Source: Hemileia vastatrix (taxonomy: Eukaryota; Basidiomycota; Pucciniomycetes; Pucciniales; Zaghouaniaceae). From it: a stretch of DNA of 64,000 nucleotides. Below the pieces are notes generated by a model that saw only the letters and a program-made list of their open reading frames with translations, did not search any database and was not told the DNA's origin. The stretch covers positions 23,781,683 through 23,845,682 of the forward strand of contig JASXTE010000002.1 of the NCBI GenBank assembly GCA_030280995.1, read 5' to 3'. This document shows, in pieces, positions 1 through 11,239 of the stretch (position 1 is the stretch's first letter; every line of letters starts with the position of its first letter). The position numbers and the translations under genes are program-made.

Positions 1-520
1 ATGAATAAGTAAGAATTATCAAAAACAAACAGAAAGGGAGGCCTTAATAAGAAATGGAGAGAAAAAGCACAGAGGGAAAAATCCTATATACAGGAGTATG
101 TGAAAATAAGCAGAATATTCCAGAAATACATTTTTAAATAATAAGGTTGTTCTAGAAAGAAAGTGTTAAAGATGTGTAATTACTGTATATGTCAGAAATA
201 AATTGTTTTATTTAAAAATTACTGTAAGTTTCATTTTTAAATAGGTAATTTGAATTTCTTATATGTATATATTTATTTTAATATTAATATTTATTTCTCT
301 CAACCTATCATTGAGTAAGGTGTTTGGAAAATAAAAATATTAGGGACATTTTGATATTAAATTTAATTATTTAATATTTTGTAACTAGTTAATTTATTAC
401 AAGTAAATTTAAAGTAAATATATTATAATAAATAATAATATATAAGAAATAAAAAGGCTTGGCTGCATCCCAGTAAATAATTAATTATTTTACTGGGTAA
501 GTCTAGCAGCCTGGCTGAAA
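1..520 (-). mobile_element. Ty3/gypsy LTR, truncated by window edge
   Basis: The right end (about 457-520) matches the 5' end of the Ty3 LTRs elsewhere in the window, read on the minus strand: the motif ACTGGGTAAGTCTAG, then CAGCCTGGCTGA. The stretch 120-200 matches an internal LTR segment seen at 37500-37560 in reverse complement. About 520 of the roughly 800 bp LTR is present and the rest lies outside the window. Sequence after 520 does not look like the internal leader or polypurine tract, so this is probably a solo LTR or a broken copy. It is more diverged than the LTRs of the two full elements. Confidence 0.75.
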
Positions 521-2548
521 ATAGCTTTGTAACTTACTTAATTATTGCAAATGGATACTAAAAATATACAATATTTTACAAATCCTTCCTAAAATATCAT
601 ATGAATCATCATAAATATATCTGTATTTTTAATATTATTTTTACAAATATTAAAAATTTTCCAATTTTTGAAATAAGTTTTTTCTTATTAATAAGTTAAG
701 TAAAACCATGTATTATTTATTTTTATTTAAGTAATAGTAAAAACAAAAAATTAATTAATGGAAAATTAAATATTAATTTTTTTCTTTGATTCATTCATTA
801 TTTACTCTCATATCTAACTTGAATTTATTTAGTGGCATTTTTCAATCTTATATTTACTGAATTTTGTACACTAATGTGACTTGTGATTTTTTTTTTATAA
901 ATTGAATATTTTTCATCATATAATTATATTTTAGTGAAGCATATAACTGCAAAAGTAGCAGTGAAAAAATAAACAAAAGGAAATGAGATATATTGAGAAA
1001 AATGAATCTATCAATCAATTTAGATCTCTAATAATAATTAAATCTAGTTATAAAATTTTCCTTGTAGAAGAGGAATATTTAATTAATATGAATTTAAATT
1101 TCCTTGTAGATCTTTACTTAGCCTTCATCATCTATCTTTAACTCAGGTGCAAAATTTCAAAAGCTGAATTATATGATGATATTTCTATGTATCTAATTTA
1201 ATTTTTTTATTAAATTCATAAAACAAAGTATGTAAAATAGAGACTGCAACAACATTTTTAAGTAAATTGTATTATATCATAATGAAATATTAATAATTAT
1301 TAAAGGGACTTTACTTTTGTGAGAGAGTGGACCTCAATATATTTAAAAATAAATATAACTCAATCAAATTGAATTCTATTTTAAAGTGTTTGAATATTTA
1401 TCAATTGAATTAATTTTAAGAGTTTTGGATGGATATTTCTTTTTTCTTGGAGTTGAATGAATCTTAAAAACCTAGAAAAAGATTGTAGATATATTTTTAT
1501 TGACCTTGACCTATTCAGGTAGATGTAAGTAGATTTTTATTCAGATGAAGGTTTTGATGAAAAATAACTTTTAATAACTTATTATTGACATTTAAGGATG
1601 AACAAGAAGTATTGCAATCTAAAAAGGGTTTGTTTTAAGATTTATAGAAACAATATTTATAATTTCTTAATATGGAGTACCCTAGTTGTTTCTTTTATTT
1701 TTTTACTTTCTTAGAAAGAATTAAATATCTTTTTTTCCAAATTATTGAATGAAATTTAATATCTATACATGAATCTATAAGTGAAAAAAATAATCAATAT
1801 AAAATATGAATCAAAATACAGCAAGCTAATTTGTAGATCATCAAAATGTAGAGTAAATTTTCTTTTTAAAAATAATTGACACTGATAAAAATATTTTTTT
1901 TAAATTCAACTAGTTTTACAAAGACACCTTAATATAATTTCATGCCAATATGATGGCTACTCATTACTTTAATGTCTATATATTATTTTATCATTCCACG
2001 TATATATTTTATTATTATTAAATTAATTGAAAATTATTTCAAGGAGTTTTTCATAGAGAATACTTAGAATAATTGAAATAATTATGCACCCAGAAATTAG
2101 AGAAATCAGATTAAGAAAAGTCTACTTAAGAAAAAGCTTTGATGAATTGTGAGCAAAAATTTATTACACTTAAGATTTTTTCCTTTTAAAAATGCTGAAA
2201 AGCAATGATATAAAACTGTTTCAGTTTTTTGTAATAATTATCTTAAAATTTGAGACAAATGCTAAGATGTATTTCTATCTTAAAGAAATATGTATTGTTA
2301 TGAGAAAAATGACTTATAATGTATTCTTAATTTTTTTCAAATTTTTGATTTATCATGATTTTGAGTTATGATTATTGAAATAATATTTACTGAATAGCAA
2401 AAAGGTGTAAGAAGTTTATACAATAATATTTGTTGATAGTTTGAGCATCTGTATTCAGAGTCGGTAATAAATCTCACTTAAATCAATCATTTGAGTTACA
2501 CCAAAAAATTTAGCAATAGGATACAATATATATTTACATGAAGTAGGA
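521..2548. other. AT-rich stretch, no gene recognised
   Basis: About 2 kb of very AT-rich sequence without an open frame of note, terminal repeat or recognisable protein fragment. I see nothing supportable in it. Confidence 0.6.
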
Positions 2549-3321
2549 TTATTTATTAATTAATTCAACAATAAAGAAAAATGTAGAATTTGGCTGAATA
2601 AGATTCCAATAATCAAGAAAATTGGCTGCCATTGCTTTAGAAGTATGGCTAAGGGTGGGAGTATTAAAATTAAGTGGCATTAGCCCAGAATTATCTATTA
2701 AGGGTTTGATAATATTTAAGATATTAAATAGAAGGTTTTTCCAGATTTTTTCACTGCCTGGATTATTATTATCACTGTATTTTCTGAGGAGGCCAACTTG
2801 TGTTATGAATTCTAAAAAGTCTGAAGCTGACACAAGCCGGTAATCCTGTGAGAAAAGAAATAAACCACAAACAACATCAACCAGGTAAAAATTAAGTGAT
2901 TGATATTTACACCACACAATATGGGGGGTGGACTTGCTAGCAAGTCTGAAACCTTGGACCTAAACTCATCACATATTGAACACATATTGAGCTATTGATA
3001 AAGGAACCATACAATCAGGGATGAACACCACTCAGCAGAAAAGTTTTATGTGGGTGTTTAAGTAGAGTTAAGTATGGGTTCAGTATGAGTTCAGTCTGAT
3101 TTCCATCTGAGTTCAGGTAGAGGACTTGCTAGCAAGTTCAACCCCTGTATTGGGTAGTGTTATTTTGTGCATATTCTTGATTCATATTTTGAATAGAATC
3201 ATTATGAGACTCATAAAATTTCAGCATATCTGTCAATTTTTTTATTCCTTGAACTTTGTTGTTTCTTGCTTTGAGCTTGAGATATATTTGCAGCAGCCTC
3301 TCTAGATTTAAAAATAACTAT
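2549..3321 (-). CDS. Last exon of the unrecognised gene (interrupted)
   Basis: A candidate acceptor (TTTCAATAG) lies just upstream of 3321. From there the frame is open through a helical stretch containing the residues LKFYESHNDSIQNMN. It is broken only by the 250-bp element at 2910-3159, then continues without a stop to the terminator at 2549. The open minus-strand ORF at 2549-2917 begins inside the inserted element, so its apparent start Met is an artefact. With the insertion removed the exon would encode about 170 residues. I know of no family match. Confidence 0.55.
2910..3159. mobile_element. CACTA-type MITE 1 (TSD TTA)
   Basis: A 250-bp non-coding element. Its ends are inverted: CACCACACAATATGGGG at the left and the complement of CACTACCCAATACAGGGG at the right. 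Each end is followed by the 16-bp palindrome GACTTGCTAGCAAGTC or a close variant. It is flanked by TTA at 2907-2909 and 3160-3162. Termini beginning CACTA/CACCA with a 3-bp duplication fit the CACTA (EnSpm) superfamily. It sits inside an exon. Confidence 0.88.
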
Positions 3322-3371
3322 TGAAATAATGAGGTTGATTATTATGTTTCTAAATTGGAACAGAAGAGTCA

Positions 3372-4389
3372 TTAAAAATTTTCAGAAATTAAATGTGACG
3401 TTAAGCTGTCAAACATATCAGGAACTTTTCTCTTTAGATGTGTAAGGCGGGCTAGAATTTGTAGGGCCCAATCAATAGGACAATCTGGGTTGAAGTTGGA
3501 TTCTTCAGAAGGAAGGGTGAACTCTTGATAAGCAAGATTAAGAGATGATGGGACAAGGGATGCCCAAAAATAATGCTGGTGAGCACTTGGGCTAACTAAT
3601 CTTGATAGCATGTGTATCATTGATGATTCAGGGTGATCAGTCTTGTTAAATGGTGGAAGATTATTTGATTTTGGTTCTTCAGTGTTACAAAACTTTTCGA
3701 ATTTTCAAAGTTCAAATTACTGAACACCCAGATGTGTGAAGTGTCAACCTTGAGAAAATCCAAAGCTAGAAAAATGACAAAATAATTACCTATCATAAAA
3801 TTAATAAACAAACTTCAAGTAAGTCATACATACAGAGTCCATTAATTTTTGTAAGCATTTTTTCATGAGCAGATTTCTTCCATAGAAAATGGAATTTGTG
3901 CAAAATTCCTTGTGGATTTTTGAGAGAAATAGACAGATGGATTTTAAATAACTGATTGATTTCTGGCAATGCCCGAAGTACCTTTTGACCATTGATTCTA
4001 CCTTCAAAAAATCGATGAATTTCAGATATTTGCTTCTGTAATTTTGAGTTTCTAATCATTGTCAGAGTATAAGGAAGGGAATGATTAACATTCTTCATTG
4101 ATGATGATAGAGACTGTAGAATTTTTGGAATTTGTATTTTATATTTTGAAGATATGGCAACTAAAAGCTGTTTCTTTGAACTTGAAGTATTTTTGTGTGG
4201 CTCGTTAGGTGGATCAATTTCTTCATTTGGTGTTCTCTCAACCCCATCAGCAGAAGTAGCTTCATCATCTTTTTGAGTTAAAGGAGCTTCAAATTTCAAA
4301 TTTTTATCATCATCATCATCATCTTCTACTTCTTCTTCATTAGAGCAAGATTTGCTATTATTTGAAGCCACGGATTGATTGTGGTTTTT
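3372..4389 (-). CDS. Middle exons of the unrecognised gene
   Basis: An open block at 4389-3793 codes for a Ser/Asn-rich start, a run of Asp and Glu (EEVEDDDDDD), a Lys/Ser linker and then a hydrophobic helical part ending near residues NGLCMYDLLEV. A second block at 3620-3372 encodes about 80 residues (contains SAHQHYFWASLVPSS) and ends in a stop. A short intron with GTAATT...TTCTAG borders is plausible around 3790-3765, but I could not fix the exact splice chain. The apparent start codon at 4476 lies inside an inserted transposon and is not the native start. Confidence 0.45.
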
Positions 4390-4400
4390 AGAGCTGGATT

Positions 4401-4661
4401 CACCACACAATATGGGGGGAGGACTTGCTAGCCAATCCACAACCTTGGACCCAAACTCACCACAGATTGAACACAAATTGAGCTATTGATAAAGGAACCA
4501 TAAAATTAGGAGTGAACACCACTCAGCAGAACAGTTTTAGGAGGATGTTCAAGTATAGTTCAGTATGGGTTCAGTATGATTTCAGTCTAAGTTCAATCTG
4601 AGTTCCATCTGAGTTCAGGTTGATGACTTGCTAGCAAGTTTACCCCCTATATTTTGTAGTG
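4401..4661. mobile_element. CACTA-type MITE 2 (TSD ATT)
   Basis: A 261-bp element closely related along its whole length to the one at 2910-3159, in the same orientation. The left end is CACCACACAATATGGGGGG and the right end is the complement of CACTACAAAATATAGGGGG. The subterminal palindrome around GCTAGC is present at both ends. It is flanked by ATT at 4398-4400 and 4662-4664. It lies immediately upstream of an apparent 3' splice site. Confidence 0.88.
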
Positions 4662-4797
4662 ATTTAAAGATAAGAAAAAGATAGGAAATAATAATAAAAA
4701 AATAAAACAATTTGGAGATAGCTTTAAAGACTAATATAAAATGGTTTGCTATATTACTCATGTAAGAAATCACATAACTTTTGGACACATTTTAGCT

Positions 4798-5588
4798 AGT
4801 TTTTTTTAGATTTTTGAGATGTTGCATAAGAGGAATCCTTGGCAGGAGGAGTTTTAGTAGCACTGACAAAACTAGAGAACCTAGAAAGTCTCATTCTTTT
4901 TGAACATCAAAGAATAGTCTTGTCTCCCTTTTGAGATGCTGATGCATTGCCTTCAGGGTCAGCTCCTTCATTATCATCATCATATTTGATGATAATGACA
5001 TCATTGGGAGGAATGTTACCTTTTTTATAAGCTAAATTTGAATAAGCTTTAATGAAAAAGGGTCAATAATCTATCCTACAGAGTTTAAAGAATTTAATAT
5101 AAAATTATTGCTTACATTTTTCTAGGTCATCAATGTATTCAAGCACATCGTAATATGCTTTTGATATATAAGATAGATAAGGCTTCTGGCTAAGATTTGA
5201 CAGAATTTATTCAGTTTTGCATTTAGAAAATTTAAGTAAATTGACATATTAGGGGGTATCAAAGTTAAAAATCTTCCATTTCAAAAAACCTCTTTTTTCA
5301 CCAAATCAACCATGATTATTTTTTAAAATATGCCAAATTATGCCCCAAAAAACACCTTATTACTGAGAACTAATGTCAAGTTTGTGGCTTTCTATTTGTG
5401 TTGTGAAATACCTTTTAAATAATTACAAATTTCTAACTTTGATACCCCCTATTGATATTGTGTAATTTTGTTCCTTTTGTTGGCAAGAAAAGGGGGGTTT
5501 GGAGACATGTCTATAGGTTGTTGTTTCTTGATTTTGAAGGATTCAAATTGAGGATGCTGATGAGATTTTGTCAAATAACTACTTGATG
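4798..5588 (-). CDS. 5' exons of the unrecognised gene (interrupted)
   Basis: The exon 5588-5116 follows an acceptor-like TATATTAG and ends at a GTAAGC donor. The next exon starts at 5031 after AAATTTAG and runs to about 4798, with one apparent in-frame stop near 4920. Visible residues include YYDVLEYIDDLEK before the intron and KKGNIPPNDVIIIKYDDD after it, joined in phase across an 84-bp intron. The exon contains the 200-bp inverted-repeat element at 5251-5450 and, after it, one TAA in frame. No function can be assigned. Confidence 0.5.
5251..5450. mobile_element. Harbinger-like MITE (TSD ATT)
   Basis: A 200-bp element with 17-bp perfect terminal inverted repeats, AGGGGGTATCAAAGTTA at the left and its complement at the right. 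It is flanked by ATT at 5248-5250 and 5451-5453. No coding capacity. The AGGGGGT terminus and 3-bp A/T duplication resemble the autonomous PIF/Harbinger element at 10145-13523, so I place it in that superfamily by inference. Confidence 0.82.
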
Positions 5589-5599
5589 CTAATATATCA

Positions 5600-6990
5600 A
5601 ATATATTAATGGAAAATAAAAGTTAGTGTAATAAGATACAAGAGATAAAGTAATAGATCTTATGTAAAGGAGGTGTCTGTTTATCATGAGGTTTTTTAAT
5701 TAGTTATTACTTGAGTAAAATAAAAGATTCTTATATCAAGGTAATAAAGAGATAAAAAATCTATATTATGATTTTTACTTTTTAGCTGTAATAAAACAGA
5801 TAAATGTGATAACCAAAAGGTTATAGTAGTAAAGTTGAGAGAAATAAACGAATTGAGAAATGTGGTACAAAACAAGAGGGTTTATATATTACCAGAAGTA
5901 GGTTTTTGATAGGGGTTCTTTTACAATGGGATCAAGCTAGAGAGCATATTTAAAAATATTCTGATGATAATAATGGGGTTAATAGTGAAAGGGAAGTAAC
6001 TAGACATAAACATTGGGGGCTTTAAAGTATGACAAACAAAGAAAATGTACAATTTGCAATTTGAAAATTGCAAAGGGTAAATTGTTGAGAATGTAAATCT
6101 AACTAGCTTAAATATTTAAATTAATTTGTAAATATTGACCTCATGTAATATGAAAAAGGGATCTATTATTGGAATTTTTGATGTGTTTTTGTGTTATAAA
6201 AAAAGGGGGACAAAAACAAAGGAAAAAGATAATTTAAAAAAATGGGATAAAAAAGTTAATACTAAATAATATTATATAGAATTTAAAGAAAAATTAACTT
6301 ATTCTCTGATAGGAGCTTGTTTGGGCTTCACAGGCACTCCACAGCACAAACCTAGTCTAACCTTAGTTAAAGTTAAATTGATATAATAAATCAGAAATAG
6401 AAACACTTAAGAATCTTAACATATGGATAAAGTATAAAAGTAATTAAAATTATTGCCTTATAAACTCCAATAAAGAAGTACCAAAGTCACAATTATTTAG
6501 AAGTATTTTACAGATTTGTACAAGGTTTTGTATGGTAAACATCATTCAAAAAAAATTGATGAACTTGTTCCACTGAGATAACTAAGATGAAAAAGAAAAT
6601 AGATAATGGATATATGTTTCTAACTTGAGCTATAATTGAATAGGAACAGTCAAAAAAATATAGCAGGATTTATTAGGGTATTTTTTACATTGATGTAAAA
6701 CTTGGTTGATAAAATAGTAAAAACCTTTAATTCAGGAATAAAAAATAATCAAATAAAATAGGAATATTAGGAGTGGGTAATATAAAAATTATAACCAATA
6801 TCTTATAAATATTGAGGGAATTAATTTACTAGTAATTGTAAAAAATATTGTATACTTTTACCTTAAAAAAGAAATATCAACTACTGAAAATATACTCAAA
6901 ATTACCTATGAATAGCTAAAGGTTTCTTCTTTACCAAAAGAAAAAGGTAAAAAATATGTAGAAAATTGATTCCATCAAACTGTTTTGAGA
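5600..6990. other. AT-rich stretch, no gene recognised
   Basis: No convincing coding frame, terminal repeat or RNA gene. It separates the unrecognised gene from the palindrome array. Confidence 0.55.
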
Positions 6991-6994
6991 AAAA

Positions 6995-8203
6995 GTGTCA
7001 AGCACAAGTTTGGCCAAACTTGTGCTGGACACATTTCCAATAAGAAGTTGGTAAGGTGCATGTTTATTTAAGAGAAGTGAGTTGTTCCTCATAAAAGTGT
7101 CCAGCACAAGTACGTCCAAACTTGTGCTGGACACTTTTACCAAAAAAAAATTTTATGCAATCAATTATCTTCATTATATGAGCTATTTTTTGATTTTACT
7201 TGCAATTTTTAGTCACTGGTCTTGGTCAAAGTGTCCAGCACAAGTTTGGCCAAACTTGTGCTGGACACGTTTATGAGGAACACCTCACTTCTCTTAAATA
7301 AAAATACACCTTACCAACTTCATATTAACAAATTTTTCCAGCACAAGTATGTCCAAACTTGTGCTGGACACTTTGACAAAGACCAGTGACTAAACATTGC
7401 AAGGAAAACCAAAGAAAAGCCCATATAATGAAGATAATTGATGGAATCAAATTGATTTTACGTAAAGGTGTCCAGCAAAAGCTTGGCCATACTTGTGCTG
7501 GACACTTTTATGAGGAACACCTCACTTCTCTTAAAGAAACATACACCTTATCAACTTCATATTGTAAATGTGTCCAGATCAAGTACAGCTGAACCTGTGC
7601 TGGAAACTTTTACCAAGACCAGTGACTAAGAAATGCTAGGAAAACCAAAAAAAATAGCCCAGATAATGAAGATAATGGATGGAATCAAATTTTTTTTCGG
7701 GTAAAAGTGTTCAGCACAATTTTGGCTGAACTTGTGCTAGACACTTTTATGAGGAACACCACACTCCTCTTAAATAAACATGCAACTTACCAACTTCATA
7801 TTGGACATGTGTCCAGAAAAAGTTCGGCCAAACTTGTGCTGGACTATTTGCTCATTGACTGTAACTTATTAATTCAAGGAAATTAAATGAAAATAGGCTA
7901 TAAAATGAAGATAATTGATGCCATTAAAATGTTTTTTGGGTAAAGGTGTCCAGCAGAAGTTCAGCTGTACTTGTTCTGGACACTTTTATGTGGAACACCT
8001 TACTTCTCTTAAATAAACATGCAAATTACCAGCTTCATATTGGAAAAGTGTCCAGCACAATAATGGCCAAACTTGTGTTAGACACTTTTACCCAAATATT
8101 TAGATAGCATCAATTATATTCAGCATGTGGGCTTTTTTTTTGACTTTCCTTGAAACAATAAGAGAGTGTCCAGCACAAGTTTAGCCAAACTTGTACTTGA
8201 CAC
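6995..8203. repeat. Array of eleven 38-bp palindromes with alternating spacers
   Basis: Eleven copies of a palindrome whose half-site is GTGTCCAGCACAAGTTTGG start at about 6995, 7097, 7231, 7334, 7468, 7570, 7707, 7809, 7946, 8048 and 8166. The copy at 7231-7268 is perfect over 38 bp; the others carry a few changes. Start-to-start distances alternate between about 102 and 134-137 bp, because two unrelated spacers alternate: spacer A (about 64 bp, contains GAGGAACACCTCACTTCTC) and spacer B (about 97 bp, contains ATGAAGATAATTGATGG). Spacers are inverted at the ends of the array: A at 7033-7096 and B at 7135-7230 and 8086-8165 are reverse-complemented relative to the central copies. No coding potential. 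Confidence 0.95.
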
Positions 8204-8998
8204 ATAGCACAATACTTGAAATCTACTTAAGTATGTTTATTTATTACTTGTTATTAAAGCCTCTTTTATTTTATTAAGGCATGAAAAAAATATAAACTGA
8301 TAATTGTTTTGTTTTTAATGATTAATAATTTTTAATTATTGTTGTGATAAGTGAAATTTTAAAAAATTATTTTTTCATAAGATCCTTGTGAACTTGAATT
8401 TCCATGGGTTAGATGTTATAATTTTATATATATATTTTGTATATTATAAATGGTAATGGATTATTGAGTGACTTTAATGATGTTTCTTTTTTTGTTAGGG
8501 ATGGTGTTCACTTTCATGAATTTTTTCACATGTGAATTTTTATACTAATTATTCCTGAGGTTTAGGCAATAAAAAAGACATCATAATTATTGAAAAACAG
8601 GTATGTTAAATAGAAAATCAGAGTCTAATTCTATTCTTGTTTTACGTTTTAATTTCATCTTGTTTTAAGTATCTGAGAAGATATTAAATTTACTTTATTT
8701 CAAATTCATATATTTTGCATAAAAAAAAATTCATATTTATTTAATCAAAATGTTTATCATGTCTTAAAGTTTTACAAAAATATAATCTTTTTTTCCATCC
8801 TTAATATTTTCATCATTGTAAATCTTTTTGCTCTCTCTCATCTTATACATCAATTAAATTTTTTTTAAAAAATGAATAATAATATTATTTAAAAAAAAGA
8901 TTACTATCAATCTATATGAATGGTTACCAGTGCAGTAAAAAAATTAAGGTGTTGATTTTTTTATCTAGCGCTTTATTAACTTTTTCAGAATCTATTTC
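8204..8998. other. AT-rich stretch, no gene recognised
   Basis: Very AT-rich, no open frame or repeat boundary that I can support. It separates the palindrome array from the 3' end of the next gene. Confidence 0.55.
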
Positions 8999-9034
8999 TT
9001 CTCAAACCTCAAGTAACTCACTCTCATTAAGCAA

Positions 9035-10126
9035 TGTAGACAATCCTATAGTACTAGCTATAGGCCTTGACAAAGGGAGTTGGAGAAAAACCAGAGAGAA
9101 AATCCCCTGTCCCTTTAGAAAAATAGAATGAGATTTACTTGCTAAAGTAAGTTGGTTCCTGTTTTTCTAAAGCCCCTTTTCAACACACTTGACTGCTTGA
9201 TGAGCCAAGAAAGTAGTCAACAGACAGACTACCAGACCAAAGAACTGAAATATAGAACAATGTCCACACCAGAGACAGAAAAGATACTTGATGTAGGCTT
9301 CAAATCCACACCAGAGACAGCAATAATACTTTCTATAGCTTGCAAGACTATAACAGAGAAACAGTTGTCAAAGTTAAGTTAAATGAAGAACTCACTTGCA
9401 ACAAACACAGCCAAATTGTGGCCAGAAAACAGTGAAAACTGAGTGAGGAACAAGGATATCACCTCTGGATGGTTGTATGATAATTAAGGTTTCCCCAAAG
9501 CGTCTTATTCACTATGTACACACAGACCACTATCTAAGAGCCCATGCGCACCCACCAATCTGGAGCCTATACCCACCAAATTGAATAAAAAACCCTCCTG
9601 AAGTGCTGCCCATCCTTCTAAAACAGAGGCGGGAGGGCCCCCCGATGTCGGAGGTGCTTCCTGAAGCGGCCTGGCCTCCCTGAAGCCAGAAAACCAATAA
9701 AAACAACTAATCTACTTAGAAAAATTAGCTACAACTACTAAAACCTTTAAAACATGAAATTTCACTATAACAACATTGAGACATGAAATATAGAGAAAAA
9801 TTAGCTCTATCAAATGGTACTAAGCACTTAACCCTAAGACTTAAGGTTAGCCTGTAAAAATGAAAAACAAAATTAAACAGCTATCTTTTATAAATAAAAA
9901 ACGAGGAAATGACTCCTTAAAACTTAGAATATGAAAAATGTCATCAAGAAATAAAATATAGAGAAAAACTGGGGCTATCCAATGATAGTACCCACATACC
10001 CGCAGACTTAATATCCACGGAAAAAAACCAGAAAAATACCCAACTCCTTAAAATATGTCAATTAAGACATGCACAAACAGCACCAAATAACACAACAAAG
10101 GCCCCTGCCAATTTTGGAAGACCGCA
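9035..10126 (-). mobile_element. Solo LTR, family A (about 1.09 kb)
   Basis: The plus-strand left end is TGTAGACAATCCTATAGTAC and the right end is TTGGAAGACCGCA. The same sequence occurs as a second, split copy at 47323-48052 plus 53848-54210. The terminus is also shared with the LTR of the gag-only element at 48053-53847. The flanking tetranucleotides are GCAA (9031-9034) and GCTA (10127-10130), a 4-bp duplication with one change. It contains a GC-rich segment at 9629-9677 that can fold on itself. No internal retrotransposon sequence is attached. Confidence 0.8.
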
Positions 10127-10326
10127 GCTACAAATTCGCTAAATAGGGGGTGTCAGTTCTGGCAAATCCGCACTTTCTCAACCAAAAGTGCTGATTTCAC
10201 CATCAAGTCCCATTTCACTGATTTGTCAGCATCATCCCATTCATACGCAGCACTCCACAGCATAACACTTCATAACTCAAAACATCGTGCATCATTTACA
10301 TTTTCATATCATATCATATAAGAGTC

Positions 10327-10980
10327 ATGCCTTCCTCACTTTCAAATCGTGATAAATTACATAAAGCAATGACTTTCATGGCTCTTGAACTGCTCTTGAA
10401 CTCTGATTGCGATTCTGATTCTGATCTAGAAGAAGATTTTGTCTTTTTATCAAAGATGGCCACGAAACGTTACCTTCTTCCCAGAAAGCCTCAAGTACTT
10501 CATACCCCCAAGTACACCATCCAAAAAGTTCTTAAACTATCTACAGCCAGTTTTAGACAGCTGTTAAGGACTTCTCAGGAATGTTTCCTTAAATTGCTTG
10601 AGCTTATTCAGGATCATCCCATGTTTCACAATAATTCTCAAAAAGAACAACAACATCCTTCAATTCAATTGGCCATCACACTATGTAATTTTGGTTCAAA
10701 TGGTAATGGAGCCGCTTTGAAATGTTTAGAAAATGTCTTTGATTTAGGGTATGGTTCAGTTAACACTTATACCAAACAATGTATCACTGCCATCAACTCC
10801 TTGTAATCTCAACTTCTCACCTGGCCAACAAAAGAACAGCAACTTTAATCATTTCAGGTTATGCAAGCAGAGGGCTTCCCAGGATGTACTGGTTTTGGTG
10901 ATGGTACTTCTATTCCTTTGAGCCAGAAACCTGCTCAAGGTGGAAAAAATTACTTTCACACTCTTGTCAAAAATTTTAAC
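10327..10980 (+). pseudogene. PIF/Harbinger transposase, 5' part
   Basis: An ORF of 159 codons (10327-10806) starts 180 bp inside the left terminal repeat. Its N-terminal region is followed by the family-typical segment around residues 115-145 (ITLCNFGSNGNGAALKCL, then a GSVNTYT helix). A second block from 10861 has EGFPGCTGFGDGTSIPLSQK, the segment holding the first catalytic Asp of the DDE nuclease (usual form GFVDGT; the residue before the Asp is Gly here). About 55 bp with a stop separates the two blocks; this could be an intron or decay. The frame is lost after about 10960 and I could not find the later catalytic residues. The host role would be cut-and-paste transposition. Confidence 0.85.
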
Positions 10981-10984
10981 CAAA

Positions 10985-11165
10985 ATATTTACAAGTCAAA
11001 AATATTCTATATCTGTTTTAAAAAATTGGCAATACTCTGCCCTGCATTTTATTGAAGCAAGGGGTGGATATCACCAAAATTTTTCTAAGTCATCAATTTC
11101 ACATGTCAGATTTGAAAATTTGGCAATACCCCCCCCCTGCATTTTATTGAAGTAAGTGGTGGAAG
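10985..11165. repeat. Tandem duplication of about 90-100 bp
   Basis: Two imperfect copies, each containing TTGGCAATAC followed by CCCTGCATTTTATTGAAG, lie next to each other immediately after the point where the transposase frame is lost. The duplication may have helped break the gene. Confidence 0.6.
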
Positions 11166-11239
11166 TCATCTTAATTTAATAGAATTACGTAAATTATTAA
11201 ATAAATATCTAATATATATCAATTTCCCTAGTTTAAAGT

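Larger units (their letters stand above)
2549..5588 (-). pseudogene. Unrecognised multi-exon gene carrying three MITEs
   Basis: Minus-strand coding blocks run from 5588 down to 2549. The exon 5588-5116 contains an inserted transposon (5251-5450). A clean GT...AG intron follows at 5115-5032 (donor GTAAGC, acceptor TTTAG). Further blocks are 5031 to about 4798, 4389-3793 and 3620-3372, and the last exon is 3321-2549, which holds a second inserted transposon (2910-3159). A third insertion (4401-4661) lies in what looks like an intron, about 10 bp upstream of the acceptor. The predicted protein is helical and low-complexity in places, with an acidic run near 4320 on the plus strand (a D-rich tract) and Ser/Lys-rich stretches. 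I recognise no domain. Deleting the two exonic insertions with one duplication copy each restores the frame. One in-frame TAA lies between the first insertion and the 5115 intron. It could be a host gene or part of an older mobile element. Confidence 0.55.

Noticed and set aside
6995..8203. CRISPR-like array
   Set aside because: The repeats are palindromes with only two alternating, themselves repeated spacers, in a eukaryotic context; no unique spacers.
8916..9131. Plus-strand ORF with a signal-peptide-like start upstream of and running into the solo LTR
   Set aside because: Its second half is LTR sequence, and the opposite strand carries the better supported 3' end of the gene at 8999-15167.
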